DNA of 64,000 nt from Rhizobium anhuiense. GTDB taxonomy: Bacteria > Pseudomonadota > Alphaproteobacteria > Rhizobiales > Rhizobiaceae. The position numbers were made by a program, and so were the translations under genes. The DNA is taken from NCBI RefSeq assembly GCF_003985145.1, contig NZ_ML133534.1:1-64000 (forward strand). The letters run 5' to 3'. Below the pieces are notes generated by a model. The model saw only the letters and a program-made list of their open reading frames with translations, searched no databases and was not told the origin of the DNA. Position 1 is the first letter of the stretch; every line of letters starts with the position of its first letter. Of the stretch, positions 27,378 through 36,200 are shown one piece after another.

Positions 27378-27543
27378 ACCAGCTCTTCCTGGGTGTCAGA
27401 TCCCCGACCGATATCTTACAGCAGGTGCCGAGCCGTTGCCATGACAGTCGCCCAAAGTGGCATCACGCTCGCCGGCGACATGCCTCGCGAAATCAACTGC
27501 GTGAAATGAGTTGCCGGGACGTCGGTCCGAGCTGCAGTTCCTG

Positions 27544-29328
27544 TCAGCTTTGGCGAGTATCCGGGACCACCAGGCCCGCCTTGCGGAGGCCTTCAACACG
27601 GCGGCTAAAGTCCTCGGGGTTTCGGAATGGAAGGACGCGGCGGCGGCGCTCGACGGAGAAATTGGGATTGATCTGGAGCGCTTTTTCCCAGGCCTGTCTG
27701 CTCTCTTCCGGCCGCCCGAGGTGGCCGTAACATGACGCGAGCAGGGCATAGGCCGTTTCAGATTGGGCGTTTTGCTGGAGCCGCTGCTCGATCGCGGCAA
27801 TCGCCTGCTCATATTCGCCGAGAGAAAAGTGCGCATCGGCGAGAAATTGGAAAAGAACTTCCGGATGGTGCGGGTCGAGCCGCATCGATTCATTCAGTGT
27901 CTCGAGAGCGCCTGCGGGATCGCCGGAAAATATCTGGATATGGGCCATCAGCATCAGGAGGTCGGCGGAGTTGGGAGAAAGCGTGAGGCCCTGCAACACT
28001 TCTGCGCGCGCCCGGTCCAGTTCCCGGTTCCACATGCAAGCCATGCCCAGCGCGAAGTGGCCATTCGGCTGTTCCTCGGCCATCTCCATTGCCTGCTGCG
28101 CGAGATCCAGTCCGATCCGCAGCGAAGCCTCCGGATCGTTGCTCCACGCGTTGATGTAGTCGAGCACATGCGTGAAGGAAATCAGGGCCTGGGCTGCCGC
28201 ATAATCCGGATCGATAGCGAGGGCGTCGGCCGCCAGGCTGCGGGCGGCTAGATTGCCGGTTCGGGTGTGGGCTGACGCCTGCTCGCGGCCGCGCAATAGG
28301 AGCTCGTATGCGCCGATATCGACTGCGCGCCCTTGGACTAACCGGTCCTGGTCGCCATGCGTGAGATTCAGCTTCAGCGCCGCCACGATCTCCTGGGTGA
28401 GCTCATCCTGAACCGCAAAAATATCCGTGAGTTCGCGATCGAAGCGGCTGGCCCAGATATGCCCGCCATTGTTGGCGTCGATCAATTGGGCAGTGACACG
28501 CACGCGGTTGCCGGCCTTGCGCACGCTGCCTTCCAGGACATAGCGGACGCCGAGCGCCTTGGCCATCTCAGGCACGGAGGCTGTGACGTTCTTGTAGACG
28601 AAGGATGAGTTGCGGGCGATCACGTGCAATTCTGAGAGCTTCGAAAGGTCGGTAATGATGTCCTCGCTGATGCCGTCGGAGAAATATTCCTGCTCGGCGT
28701 CGCCGCTCATGTTGTTGAACGCCAATACGGCGATGGAGGGCTTGTCGGAAACGGCCGTAACCGGAGGCATTTTCATTGCGGGCTGGACTTGTCGTGCCGT
28801 GTTCGACAGCGGTCCGACCTGGAGAGAATAGACCTGCATCGGCTCAGCGATATTCTTCAGCTGGATCCGGCCGAGATCGGTCACGGCAAGATCAAGCCGC
28901 GCTTTCACCTGGCGGTAGGCATCCTCGGAAAGACAGATGGCGCCGGGCTTGGCAATGCCCTCCAGCCGCGCGGCGATATTGACGCCGTCGCCCATCAAGT
29001 CGCCATCGCTTTCCTCGACCACATCCCCCAGATGGATCCCGACCCGGAACTCGATGCGATGCTCGGGCGACACGCCGATATTGCGCTCGACCATGGCAGT
29101 CTGCACTTCGATTGCGCAGCGCACGGCGTCCACGACGCTGCGAAACTCGATGAGGCTTCCATCCCCGGTACGCTTGACCACACGGCCATTGTGCACGGCG
29201 ATGGTCGGATCGACCAGATCGCTGCGCAGAGTTCTCAACCGCGCCAGGATGCGATCCTCGTCCGCACCGGCGAGACGGCTGTAGCCGACCACATCCGCGA
29301 CCAGGATCGCCGCCAGTTTTCGCGTCAC
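27544..29328 (-). CDS. Soluble class III adenylate cyclase with TPR tail
   Basis: A 594-residue relative of the neighbouring cyclase. The catalytic domain (residues 1-165) keeps the two aspartates (ADVVGYS, TGDGSLIEF) and GDGVNIAAR. A TolB-N-like segment (SIAVLAFNNMSGDAEQEYFS) and TPR repeats follow, but no membrane helix is present. The start is taken as GTG at 29328, which has TGAGG nine bases upstream; a TTG ten codons earlier lacks a ribosome site. It lies 166 bp from the second cyclase and 100 bp from gcd. Confidence 0.88.
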   Translation of the reverse strand: MTRKLAAILVADVVGYSRLAGADEDRILARLRTLRSDLVDPTIAVHNGRVVKRTGDGSLIEFRSVVDAVRCAIEVQTAMVERNIGVSPEHRIEFRVGIHLGDVVEESDGDLMGDGVNIAARLEGIAKPGAICLSEDAYRQVKARLDLAVTDLGRIQLKNIAEPMQVYSLQVGPLSNTARQVQPAMKMPPVTAVSDKPSIAVLAFNNMSGDAEQEYFSDGISEDIITDLSKLSELHVIARNSSFVYKNVTASVPEMAKALGVRYVLEGSVRKAGNRVRVTAQLIDANNGGHIWASRFDRELTDIFAVQDELTQEIVAALKLNLTHGDQDRLVQGRAVDIGAYELLLRGREQASAHTRTGNLAARSLAADALAIDPDYAAAQALISFTHVLDYINAWSNDPEASLRIGLDLAQQAMEMAEEQPNGHFALGMACMWNRELDRARAEVLQGLTLSPNSADLLMLMAHIQIFSGDPAGALETLNESMRLDPHHPEVLFQFLADAHFSLGEYEQAIAAIEQRLQQNAQSETAYALLASCYGHLGRPEESRQAWEKALQINPNFSVERRRRVLPFRNPEDFSRRVEGLRKAGLVVPDTRQS

Positions 29329-29428
29329 GCTCGTAGCCTCAGTTCCTTGTCGGACCAAAATAACACAGTGTGAGCGGTAGCGTCGCCAAATCCCGTTTGC
29401 CTTTGCTGAGAAGCGGCCGGTGGCCAGG

Positions 29429-31747
29429 CTAATCTCCGTTTTTCAGCGAAAAGGCAAAGACGTAGTCGCCGGCGTCCTTCGAATATGGTGCGCCGCCGAC
29501 CGATATCAGGACATATTGCTTGCCTGTTTTCGGCGAGACGTAGGTCATGGGCGTCGCGCTCGAGCCGACCGGCAGGGGATATTTCCAAAGCTCGGTACCG
29601 TTCTCGGCATCATAGGCGCGGATATAGTAGTCCTGGAAGCCGGCGAAGAAAACGACACCGCCGGCGGTCACTGAAGTGCCGGCATAGCTCGGCAAGCCCA
29701 TCGGCATAGGCAAACGGGTTTTGATCTTGAACGGCCCGAGTTCTTCGGCGGTCCCCGCCGGAACCTGCCAGGCGATCTTGCGGGTACTCAGATCCACCGC
29801 CGTGACGGTGCCGAAGGGCGGCTGCGTGCAGGGAACGCGGAGCCTCGAGGTCCACATTTCGGTGGCCATGCCATAGGGCGTACCGCGCTGCGGGGCGGAG
29901 GGGCCGTGCGCGGTCGTGGTGAGGGCAAAATCGACATACTCCGCGCGCGGGATGAGCGCGAAAAGGCTCGGTACGCGGATATCGTTCATGAAGACTCGGT
30001 TGTTGGGCAGATCGACCGATACGCTTCCCCAATTAAGGCCACCCAGATTTCCCGGCTGCTGGATCGCATATTGGGTGCCGATCGGGGTGAAATCGCCGTC
30101 GTAGCGCATCTTTCGGAAGGCGATGCGGCATGCCAGCTGATCGAACATCGTCAGGCCCCAAGCCGTCTGCTCGCTCACGCGTTCCGCGCCAATGGTCGGC
30201 ATGCCGACGGAATAGGGCTGCGTCGGAGACAGTTTCTCTTCCGGTGCGCCGCCTTGCTGCGGCACCGGCTTCTCCTGGACTTCGGCAAGGGGCAGGCCGG
30301 TCTGACGGTTGAGCAGGAAAAGCTGCCCACGTTTGGTGGTCTGCAGGAGAGCGGGCACGGTGGCGCCATTGCCGTCAGGCAGATCGATCAGGACCGGTTG
30401 AGCCGGCAGGTCATAGTCCCAGATGTCGTGATGCACGGTCTGAAACTTCCATTTCTCCCGCCCGGTCGTCACATCGAGCGCCACCAATGTCGCGTTGTAT
30501 TGGTCGGCGAAGGCCGGACGATTGACGCCGTAATAATCCGGGGTGGTATTGCCGAGCGGCGCATAGATGAGACCGAGCTTGTCGTCGAATGCGGCCGTCG
30601 TCCACATATTGGGTGTGGCCCGCGTATAGGTCTGGCCCTCCGGTGGGAGTTTGGTGACCTCAGGATTGCCGAGATCCCATGCCCATTCGAGCTCGCCGGT
30701 GACCACGTTGAATGCGCGGATGACGCCCGAGGGTTCGCCGACCTCCTGATTGTCGGTGACCCAGCCCCCGACGACGATCAGATTGCGGGCAATCAGCGGC
30801 GCCGATGTCTGGAAGTAATAGCCTGTCTTGACTTCGCCCATGCCCTGGGAGAGCTGCACGGTGCCATTGTCTCCGAAGCCCCTGCAGGGGGCGCCGGTCT
30901 TGCTGTCGATCTCCAGCAGACGGGCATCAATCGTTGTCTGCACCAGGCGCTCGTTGCAAAGACCGTCGGCGGATTGCGCGTCCTGCGGCATCTTATAGTA
31001 ACCGAGACCACGGCAGCGCTGCCAGTAAGGCGCCGTCGCCTTGGGATCGAAGATCCAGCGCGGCTTGCCGGTATCGGCATCGAGCGCTGCGATCACATCC
31101 GTCGGCGTGCAGGTGTAGACCGTGTCGCCGATCTGCAGAGGCGTGTTCTGATCGGCGCCATCGCTCTTTCCGGTGCGGTATGTCCAGGCAAGATCGAGTT
31201 TGGAGACATTGCCGCGGTTGATCTGATCGAAGGGCGAGTAACGATCTCCCGCCGTGGTGCGGCCATAGGAGGTCCAATCGGAGGGAGAATTGTCGCCCTT
31301 GGTCGCCTTGTAGGCGGTGATGCCGGCGGAAGGGCGGATGACGCCATGCGGCGTGAAAGCAAGGCTAAAACCGGCAACGAACAGGATCGCCGTGACCAGG
31401 GCGCCGCCATGGTAGAGCTTCCGGTTGGCGGTCGGCGAGAGCGATGGCGCAAAGAGAAGCGCAAAACCCGCCAGCGCGATCGGAGACATCAAGCGCGCAA
31501 AAAGTGCCCAAAAATTGAGACCCGATTCCCATAGCGCCCAGGGAAAACTGAAGATGGCGACAAGCAGGACGATGAGGCCGCCTGAGGTCTTGCGGCGCCA
31601 GAGCAGAAACGCGGCAACCAGATAGGCAAGCCCGACGATCGCATAATAGGGCGAGCCGCCGAGGCTGAGCAGCAAGGCGCCGCCTCCTATCAGCCCCAAT
31701 CCGATCAGGGCGAGAACAATACAGAACAGGGTGGCTAGAAATTTCAT
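29429..31747 (-). CDS. gcd: Membrane-bound PQQ glucose dehydrogenase
   Basis: A 772-residue quinoprotein that oxidises glucose to gluconolactone in the periplasm and feeds electrons to ubiquinone; in rhizobia it underlies acid release and phosphate solubilisation. Five N-terminal membrane helices (residues 1-135) precede an eight-bladed propeller (opening DWTSYGRTTAGDRYSPFDQI). Motifs YYFQTSAPLI and the C-terminal GGVVFFAGFQDYYIRAYD are typical. The ATG at 31747 has GAGGAGACT before it and fits the membrane anchor. The length is close to that of E. coli Gcd (796). Confidence 0.93.
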   Translation of the reverse strand: MKFLATLFCIVLALIGLGLIGGGALLLSLGGSPYYAIVGLAYLVAAFLLWRRKTSGGLIVLLVAIFSFPWALWESGLNFWALFARLMSPIALAGFALLFAPSLSPTANRKLYHGGALVTAILFVAGFSLAFTPHGVIRPSAGITAYKATKGDNSPSDWTSYGRTTAGDRYSPFDQINRGNVSKLDLAWTYRTGKSDGADQNTPLQIGDTVYTCTPTDVIAALDADTGKPRWIFDPKATAPYWQRCRGLGYYKMPQDAQSADGLCNERLVQTTIDARLLEIDSKTGAPCRGFGDNGTVQLSQGMGEVKTGYYFQTSAPLIARNLIVVGGWVTDNQEVGEPSGVIRAFNVVTGELEWAWDLGNPEVTKLPPEGQTYTRATPNMWTTAAFDDKLGLIYAPLGNTTPDYYGVNRPAFADQYNATLVALDVTTGREKWKFQTVHHDIWDYDLPAQPVLIDLPDGNGATVPALLQTTKRGQLFLLNRQTGLPLAEVQEKPVPQQGGAPEEKLSPTQPYSVGMPTIGAERVSEQTAWGLTMFDQLACRIAFRKMRYDGDFTPIGTQYAIQQPGNLGGLNWGSVSVDLPNNRVFMNDIRVPSLFALIPRAEYVDFALTTTAHGPSAPQRGTPYGMATEMWTSRLRVPCTQPPFGTVTAVDLSTRKIAWQVPAGTAEELGPFKIKTRLPMPMGLPSYAGTSVTAGGVVFFAGFQDYYIRAYDAENGTELWKYPLPVGSSATPMTYVSPKTGKQYVLISVGGAPYSKDAGDYVFAFSLKNGD

Positions 31748-32003
31748 AGTCTCCTCATCCAATCTGCTGCCCGATCGCCTGGATCCCAACTCCGACCGTC
31801 GCATGGCGCCCCGGGAAGCGCGGGGCCATTGGATTGGCGGTCGGATACGTATCTTCGGGAGAGCGGTGCTCTCTCGTTCAATTTTTACTTGATGTAGCTG
31901 TGGTCACTGACACGCCGCCCCGATCCGGCAATGATGCCGCCGCCGCTCCTGCGGCAACGGCTTGCCATTCCAAATCGAGTCAATACTTCTGAAAGGGGCA
32001 CAG

Positions 32004-33113
32004 ATGTTTCTCGGCGAAAAGCTTGATCTAGCGAACGGGCGACCGACAGGATTCGATTATATGCGATTACTGTTAGCCTTTTCAGTGCTTTGGATACATA
32101 CGGCCCGCGTCACGTACGGCGATGACCTCTTTCTTTGGGAGTCACCCTTCCGTCCTGTCATCAAGTCAGTGCTGCCCATGTTCTTTGTCCTGAGCGGGTT
32201 CCTGGTGGCTGGCAGTCTTGAACGATCGAAGACATTGATCTCCTTTCTCGGGAATCGGTTTATCCGGATCTACCCTGCTCTTGCGGTAGAAGTGTTGCTG
32301 GCTGCCTTTATACTCGGAGCGATCTATACGGAGTATGACCTGCGTGACTATTTCACCGATCCTCAGTTCTTTACTTATCTGCTGAACGTCACCGGGCACA
32401 TTCACTTCAATCTTCCCGGCGTATTCCTGGACAATCCTGATGCTGCGATGGTGAACGGGCAACTCTGGACGGTGCCCTTCGAGCTTGAGTGCTATGCTGC
32501 GATCGCCGCCCTGTTTCTGCTCGGCGTGGTCAGGCGGCGCGTGATCGCCCTGATCGCAACGCCGGCCTTGATCATAGCCTTTGGTATCGCAAGATATTGG
32601 AAGCATGAAAGCGACTGGGCCACCATGCCCACGACCGCATCGGGCAATCTGCTTATTTGTGCATTTCTGGTGGGGGTGACCTTCTATCTCTACAAGGACA
32701 GGGTTCGCTGGGATATCCGGATTTTCCTCGCCTCAGTGGCAGTCATCCTCTGGGCCTACTGGTTCACCTCTTTCGGAGACTTCATTGCCATCCCGGCAAT
32801 CGGATATGTCACGGTTTTCCTCGGTCTGACCTCGCCCCGAAAGCTTGGTGTTCTGCGCGGGGCCGACTATTCCTATGGCGTCTTCCTCTACGGCTACCCG
32901 ATCCAGCAGGCCTTCGTCGCGCTCGGGCCTTGGGCGCATAACTGGTGGCTGAACGGCATCGTCTGCAGCATTATTGCCACCTGCTTTGCCGCTTTCTCGT
33001 GGAGATTCATCGAAAAGCCGGCGTTGAAATTGAGGAAACAAGTAACCTGGCTTGAAAATCTCAGGCTTCAGCGCGGCACGAAACGACAACTGGCCGGGGC
33101 GGTCTCGAAATAG
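32004..33113 (+). CDS. Acyltransferase 3 family membrane protein (OafA/ExoZ type)
   Basis: A 369-residue protein with about ten membrane helices. The start of the family domain is seen as FDYMRLLLAFSVLWIHTARV, with the conserved His, and the R-x-x-R-type segment GNRFIRIYPAL follows. Such enzymes transfer acetyl or succinyl groups to exported polysaccharides or lipids. The ATG at 32004 has GAAAGGGG upstream; an earlier ATG at 31962 is less likely. It is followed by a strong terminator and may decorate the polymer of the adjacent cluster. Confidence 0.88.
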   Translation: MFLGEKLDLANGRPTGFDYMRLLLAFSVLWIHTARVTYGDDLFLWESPFRPVIKSVLPMFFVLSGFLVAGSLERSKTLISFLGNRFIRIYPALAVEVLLAAFILGAIYTEYDLRDYFTDPQFFTYLLNVTGHIHFNLPGVFLDNPDAAMVNGQLWTVPFELECYAAIAALFLLGVVRRRVIALIATPALIIAFGIARYWKHESDWATMPTTASGNLLICAFLVGVTFYLYKDRVRWDIRIFLASVAVILWAYWFTSFGDFIAIPAIGYVTVFLGLTSPRKLGVLRGADYSYGVFLYGYPIQQAFVALGPWAHNWWLNGIVCSIIATCFAAFSWRFIEKPALKLRKQVTWLENLRLQRGTKRQLAGAVSK

Positions 33114-33178
33114 AGTTCTGGATGCCGGCTTGGAGGCGGGCAATTCCGGAACAGGCTCAATCCAGAAAACAACTCAAT

Positions 33179-33209
33179 AGGGCTCGCCATCACCGCGAGC
33201 CCTGTTTCT
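33179..33209 (+). terminator. Rho-independent terminator after the acyltransferase gene
   Basis: Arms AGGGCTCGC (33179-33187) and GCGAGCCCT (33195-33203) form a 9-bp stem with a 7-nt loop, followed by GTTTCTT. It closes the acyltransferase unit. Confidence 0.8.
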
Positions 33210-33677
33210 TTGATGCTGGCTGAGCGCCACAGACGAAAATCCGGGCCGTTTGCAAGGGCCTGGTTTGCAGCAGGCTTGCTGCACGATCACTGCCATATCG
33301 ACGTACCTACACCGATAAGCGCGGCCCGGATTTGGCGCGCATATCCGCTCATGCGTAAGCCTATGTTCAGACTGATCTTTTCGGTTGGACAAGGTAACGT
33401 CGTGGCTAGATCTATGACTGTATTAATCCTCCAAATGCCCAACTTTTCCAGCTGTCGTATCCGATGGTTTCTTGGATTTTTGGGGAGTGATCGGCCCTTC
33501 TGGATGAATAGTTGAATATTCTCCAGTGTTGTTCAATCGATCTGTTGGGCGGCTATTAGCAATATTTTAACGGCAATAGATAAAATACTTTGATCGAACT
33601 TCGTTTCGACTTTGGGTTTTGTCATGTCATTGAGGGGCTGACGGTGGCTTGAAGAAGGTGAAGAGAGGAGCAGAATA
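33210..33677. other. Gene-free stretch before the exopolysaccharide cluster
   Basis: Only short open frames without recognisable features are seen (for example 33210-33515). The last 150 bp become A/T-rich and precede a good ribosome site, so this part probably holds the promoter for the 100-residue membrane protein. Confidence 0.4.
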
Positions 33678-33980
33678 ATGCTGAAGAGCACGCTCATCGT
33701 GATTGCCGTCTCCTTCGCCGCCGGAGCGACCATTCGCGCCTGGGCCTTCGCATTCTTTGCATTTCTGCTGGTCGCGGCTTTGAGCGTTGTGATCCTGCTG
33801 AAAGGTTCTTCCTTGACGGAGGCAATCGCTTCCGGCCTCCAAGTGCTTGTATTGATGGAGATATGCTATCTGGCGGGTCTCTTCGCTTTCTCGTTGGGGG
33901 GGCATATTCAGAAGCGCCGGAAAAAGACCTCCATCGCTGACCGCTCCCATGCGACCGGCAAGCGTCCTCATGGATGGTGA
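33678..33980 (+). CDS. Small membrane protein, first of two paralogues
   Basis: A 100-residue protein with three hydrophobic stretches (about 5-18, 24-43, 55-78) and a basic C-terminal tail. The core GATIRAWAFAFFAFLL and VLMEICYLAGLF closely match the protein at 38574 (GASIRAWAFAIFAFLV; LMEVGYLAGVF). The ribosome site is GAGGAG. I do not recognise a functional family. Both copies lie in the exopolysaccharide region, so a role in assembly or secretion is plausible but unproven. Confidence 0.75.
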   Translation: MLKSTLIVIAVSFAAGATIRAWAFAFFAFLLVAALSVVILLKGSSLTEAIASGLQVLVLMEICYLAGLFAFSLGGHIQKRRKKTSIADRSHATGKRPHGW

Positions 33981-34020
33981 CATGACCGATGCGGCAGGAA
34001 GCTCGGCTGTGCTATGGACG

Positions 34021-34055
34021 CAAACCCGCTGAGCACTTTTGCTGGAATTGCTTAG
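34021..34055. repeat. Partial rhizobial palindromic repeat at the 3' end of exoY copy 1
   Basis: GCACTTTTGCTGGAATTGCTTAG matches the terminal part of the element at 36097-36200 (read in parts: GCACTTTTGC, TGGAATTGCT). The TAA stop of the exoY-like gene (34054-34052) lies inside it. Confidence 0.55.
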
Positions 34056-34708
34056 GAGTCCACCCTGGGCAGTAAGGCGTGCCGGGAAAGCAGGGCCGAG
34101 AGTGTTTTTGCGATGATCACGAAATCCAGCGCGAGCGTCCATTTGGACAAATACTCGACGTCGAGGGAAACTCTGTTCTGATGGCTGGCGTCGTTGCGTC
34201 CGTTGATCTGCCAGTGGCCGATCAAGCCGGGACGGACGGCCATATAGGCAGAGGCATGTTCGCCGTAACGCGGCAGCTCTTCCTTGGTAATGGCGTGGGG
34301 CCCGACGAGGCTCATTTGACCCAGCAACACGTTGATCAATTGCGGGAGCTTGTCGAGGCTCGATCGTCTGACGATAGCGCCGACGACAGTGACATGTGCC
34401 TTGGCCGTTGCGTCGGCGCGTGTCGTGCGAAACTTGAGGCAGCCAAACTCTTTTCCCTTATAACCGATCCGCGGATGGGAATTGAAAATGGGTCCCCAAT
34501 CACTTAGCGTTATGATGGCTGCTACGGACAGAAGAAACGGTGACAAAAGGAATAAGAGACCTGTCGCAATGATGATGTCGAATGCGCGTTTCAGAAGTCT
34601 GCTGATCGTATGGGATTGTGACGAATTGAATGGACGCCTTTCCTGCCGCGCCCTGGCGAAATCCCGCCAAGGTTCGGTTGGGTTGCGCCCATGATTTTTT
34701 CCCGCCAT
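34052..34708 (-). pseudogene. ExoY-like initiating sugar transferase, degenerate copy
   Basis: A 218-residue open frame of the bacterial sugar transferase family (polyprenyl-phosphate hexose-1-phosphate transferases), with one N-terminal membrane helix (about 45-68). Against the intact paralogue at 44969 it lacks about 24 residues after KFRT, including the segment ending DDPR. Conserved positions are changed: KFRTM to KFRTT, DELPQL to DKLPQL, GPRPIT to GPHAIT, PGLTG to PGLIG. The Asp-Glu pair is the catalytic dyad known from PglC, so loss of Glu argues against activity. The reading frame is intact, so a non-catalytic protein could still be made. ATG 34708 has GGAGACGCGG before it. Confidence 0.7.
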
Positions 34709-34775
34709 CCGCGTCTCCGTTAGGCGAATCCCAGAAATCACAGTCAAAAGCTTGTTTGAGTGCAAGTTTGGTGTC

Positions 34776-34791
34776 TGTGACCGAAGTCATA
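34776..34791. promoter_or_regulatory. CRP-like box upstream of exoY copy 1
   Basis: TGTGA-N6-TCATA, one base off the CRP consensus TGTGA-N6-TCACA. It lies 68 bp from the exoY-like ATG and is conserved in position upstream of the second copy. The adjacent divergent gene encodes a CRP-family protein whose recognition helix keeps the Arg-Glu pair. Confidence 0.5.
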
Positions 34792-35113
34792 ACCGTGGAT
34801 AAATTCTTTATCATGTGAAGAATTTCTTGTGAATAGTTGAAGAAGTATTTTTTTAGAAAAATATACATCTGTGATGTTGGAAATATTTATTCCAGGTAAA
34901 AATATTATTATTATATTGTTGGCCTATTCTAACGGCGCACAATTGTTTCGAATTGTATAAAAATTATCCAACAGCTTCAAAAGTGTGCTTTTGACAGAAT
35001 TAAATATGGATTTTATGATATATAAATGTGAGGATTCGTCAGAATTATGTATAGTTTTAGAATGTAAATTTTATATTATTATTATTTGACTTTCTAACTT
35101 AACGCATTACGAA

Positions 35114-35127
35114 TGTCGGTGACGACA
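35114..35127. promoter_or_regulatory. Palindrome TGTCG-N4-CGACA before CRP-like gene 1
   Basis: A perfect inverted repeat 33 bp upstream of the CRP-like start codon. It may be an autoregulatory or foreign operator. The second CRP-like gene does not have the same motif at this place. Confidence 0.3.
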
Positions 35128-35159
35128 ATAAATCAATTAGTCTGCTTGGAGTTGCGCGT

Positions 35160-35912
35160 ATGGACGGTGCGATTAGCATCAAAGACAGCAGGATTGAAGG
35201 AGGCGCGGCGCGAATAAGCGAAACGGTTACTTGCGGTCCTGTAGGTATTGTTTACGGCGGCCGGCCGGATTTGGATCACGAGTTTCCGTTTTGCCGCTCG
35301 AGTGTTCGAAAATTTCGTCGCGGTGAGGTTATTGCCGGCGCCGGTGTCGTCATCGACATGTTTGCCCGCGTGCAGCGCGGAATGGTGAGTGCAAGCACCC
35401 CGCTTGCCGATGGACGCGAGTTCATCGTGGAAATCATTCCGAAAGGCGGCTTGATCGGCGAATTGGAGGTGTTGCGCAAACAGTCTCTCAGCCTGGAATA
35501 TCGGGCCACGGCGGACTGCGAACTGCATTACTTCGACGGCCGTTTGCTGCGGGACTGGTGTGCGAATGATCCGCAATTTCAGGTGAAGATCCTGTCGAAG
35601 GCACTGGCGCGTGTTTCAGAACTCGAACTGCGGATTATTTCCAACGCCGGGTCGAGTTTAAGGCAGAGGCTGGCCCGGACGCTGCTGCGTCTTTGTGCCT
35701 TGTACAACGTCGATACGCAGAATAGCGGCAACGAGCTCATTATCTCCCAACACCACCTGGCCGCGACGCTGCCGGCGTCGCGTGAGAAGGTCAACCAATG
35801 TCTGCGCCGTTTGCGCGAGAGCAAGGTGGTTGACGGGACACAGGGCAAAATCCGCATTCTCAATCGGAAGGCGCTTGAGGCTTATGCCGAGGGGGCAGTG
35901 TCTCTCGCTTGA
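35160..35912 (+). CDS. CRP/FNR family regulator, copy 1
   Basis: A 250-residue regulator: an N-terminal tail, a cyclic-nucleotide-type beta roll (about 45-160, with GLIGELEVLRKQ) and a C-terminal winged helix (ISQHHLAATLPASREKVNQCLRRL). In the recognition helix SREKVNQ keeps Arg and Glu of E. coli SRETVGR. The phosphate-binding Arg-Ser of CRP aligns by eye with Leu-Ser, so cAMP binding is doubtful; it also lacks FNR cysteines. About 65-70 % identical to the regulator at 46146. It is divergent from the degenerate exoY-like gene and closed by a strong terminator. Confidence 0.88.
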   Translation: MDGAISIKDSRIEGGAARISETVTCGPVGIVYGGRPDLDHEFPFCRSSVRKFRRGEVIAGAGVVIDMFARVQRGMVSASTPLADGREFIVEIIPKGGLIGELEVLRKQSLSLEYRATADCELHYFDGRLLRDWCANDPQFQVKILSKALARVSELELRIISNAGSSLRQRLARTLLRLCALYNVDTQNSGNELIISQHHLAATLPASREKVNQCLRRLRESKVVDGTQGKIRILNRKALEAYAEGAVSLA

Positions 35913-35956
35913 GGCACCGCCGCGATAAACAAAAAACGGAGCAGCAGAAAGCCTCG

Positions 35957-35987
35957 ACAGAACCCGCCACCGGCGGGTTCTGTGTTT
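35957..35987 (+). terminator. Rho-independent terminator after CRP-like gene 1
   Basis: Arms ACAGAACCCGCC (35957-35968) and GGCGGGTTCTGT (35972-35983) form a perfect 12-bp stem with a 3-nt loop, followed by GTTT. Confidence 0.85.
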
Positions 35988-36096
35988 GATGCGGTGGGCG
36001 TTGATAAATCGGAGCAAGCAGGGCCGAAAGATCAGCCTGGCGGTTTGCCTTCATGCACATTATCGCAAACCGCTGCGGATTTTGCGTGGCCTGCTT

Positions 36097-36200
36097 TAGA
36101 GCATTTCCGTTTTTCTCCGAATCATGGAAATGCTCTATCTCTTTGTTTTCACGCAATTCCGGACGGAAAACCGCTACGCACTTTTGCTGGAATTGCTCTA
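36097..36200. repeat. Rhizobial intergenic palindromic repeat (full copy)
   Basis: Two imperfect palindromes joined by a T-rich linker. The first is TAGAGCATTTCC ... GGAAATGCTCTA; the second is CGCAATTCCGG ... TGGAATTGCTCTAG. I recognise this from many rhizobial genomes as a dispersed intergenic element. Its last bases supply the TAG stop of the glycosyltransferase gene (36200-36198). Confidence 0.75.

Larger units (their letters stand above)
34709..35159. promoter_or_regulatory. A/T-rich divergent region between exoY copy 1 and CRP-like gene 1
   Basis: A 451-bp gene-free stretch. Positions 34816-35100 are strikingly A/T-rich with ATTATTATT runs. It contains the CRP-like box at 34776 and a palindrome at 35114. 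The segment 34772-34811 matches 32 of 40 bases in the equivalent place upstream of the second exoY-like gene (45734-45773). Confidence 0.6.

Noticed and set aside
29906..31534. A 542-codon open frame antisense to gcd
   Set aside because: gcd matches its family over the full length; the antisense frame is Arg/Gly/Ala-rich without any motif.
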